Positions 63,592 to 64,000 of a DNA stretch of 64,000 nucleotides are shown here, in pieces. Origin of the DNA: JAJDTQ01 sp963422385 (lineage in GTDB: Bacteria > Desulfobacterota > Binatia > UBA9968 > JAJDTQ01); assembly GCA_963422385.1 (NCBI GenBank), contig OY729432.1, positions 1,302,001 to 1,366,000 of the forward strand, read 5' to 3'. Position numbers and translations under genes: made by a program. Position 1 is the first letter of the stretch. Each line of letters starts with the position of its first letter. The notes below the pieces were generated by a model. That model made no database searches, had not been told where the DNA came from, and was given only the letters and a program-made list of their open reading frames with translations.

Positions 63592-64000
63592 CCCGAGCCT
63601 CACGGCGATCGCTTCGGTTTCTCCGGTGCGCCCGGCATCGACCATCCTGTCCCGACCCGGCGAAGGCGTCGGCCAGGCATTTAGCCTGAGCGCCGTCAAC
63701 AGGGGGCGCAACTGTGCGCGCAGTCATTTTGAGTGCCCGGCAGGAAATCTCCTCGCTCCCCGCGTATGCTCCCGTAACACGCGAAACGCCCGATCGGGCG
63801 CACGGTCTGCAAGGCGTTGATTCGACGGGTGAATTCCAGCAGTCAATCTAAGTGCTCTGGGCACCCGATCGGGCGCGACTTGGCCCAACAACACCCTGAC
63901 GGTATAAGTTCGTTGAAATTGCATCTAAATGCATGACAGGCGCGCGCTTGGCGCTCCCCGCAGCCTGCTGCGTGTGGTGTGACAACTACGCGCCGGCCGG
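63592..64000. other. Downstream region with repeated CCCGATCGGG palindromes
   Basis: No gene is supported in this stretch. CGCCCGATCGGGCG at 63787-63800 is a perfect 14-bp palindrome and CCCGATCGGG recurs at 63864-63873. They lie after Slam B; whether they are repeat units or binding sites is unknown. Confidence 0.35.

Noticed and set aside
59752..63711. Minus-strand open frame of about 1319 codons opposite lipoprotein B and Slam B
   Set aside because: It is antisense to two convincing genes, has biased composition and no recognisable motif.

Overview
The window is one stretch of chromosome from a GC-rich, Gram-negative bacterium. An lpxA gene (lipid A synthesis), TolQ/TolR-type proteins, lipoproteins with lipoboxes and outer-membrane barrels indicate two membranes. 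It begins inside dnaA, so the left edge lies near the replication origin. No 16S or unambiguous phylogenetic marker is present. The mix (dnaA-dnaN, moaBDE, a Na+-pumping decarboxylase, UbiD, thiolase/DUF35, LarB, archease) resembles uncultured deltaproteobacterial or Tectomicrobia-like lineages, but that placement is a weak inference.

Layout. 0-27 kb is mostly core: dnaA (partial), dnaN, moaB-moaD-moaE, a CinA-like protein, a ferritin-like protein, yacG-lpxA, a nucleotidyltransferase-like gene and a glutamine amidotransferase, gpmI, polA, proW-proV, tRNA-Gly(CCC), ftsB-like, eno, ccdA, an ExbB/ExbD pair, a four-gene biotin-dependent Na+ decarboxylase operon, a coiled-coil membrane protein, a VOC protein, a multi-span permease, an orphan molybdenum hydroxylase large subunit and a beta-carbonic anhydrase. 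27.6-35.2 kb is accessory and decaying: pseudogenes of a DUF4143 ATPase, a Fic protein, a ScoMcrA-like restriction nuclease and a thiolase, interleaved with an intact DUF4143 ATPase, UbiD and DUF35 genes and with REP-like and palindromic repeats. 35.2-40.5 kb holds a small Moco-fold protein and a zinc island: a Fur/Zur regulator, a His/Glu-rich outer-membrane protein and ZnuA-ZnuC-ZnuB. 40.5-50.5 kb is a long minus-strand run: grpE-dnaK-dnaJ-lon-thiL-larB-archease-HD hydrolase.

50.8-63.6 kb is the most distinctive part. It carries two copies of a surface-lipoprotein export module: Slam-type (TPR plus DUF560 barrel) outer-membrane proteins at 50863-52155 and 62125-63591, each next to a large lipoprotein whose C-terminus looks like the TbpB-type barrel of Slam substrates. 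Between them are a lipobox-bearing subtilisin with a likely C-terminal barrel, recalling Neisseria NalP, a truncated DUF4338-ISAs1 transposase and a frameshifted pentapeptide-repeat gene. I infer that the Slam proteins flip their lipoprotein partners to the cell surface and that the protease may trim them. One lipoprotein has a one-base frameshift just before its last ~37 residues.

Frameshifts and deletions cluster in the accessory genes, while the ~40 kb of core genes appear intact. Several repeat families recur: a 25-bp-arm perfect hairpin element, REP-like hairpins (one inside a coding sequence) and a palindrome built on GGGCGGGTTT.
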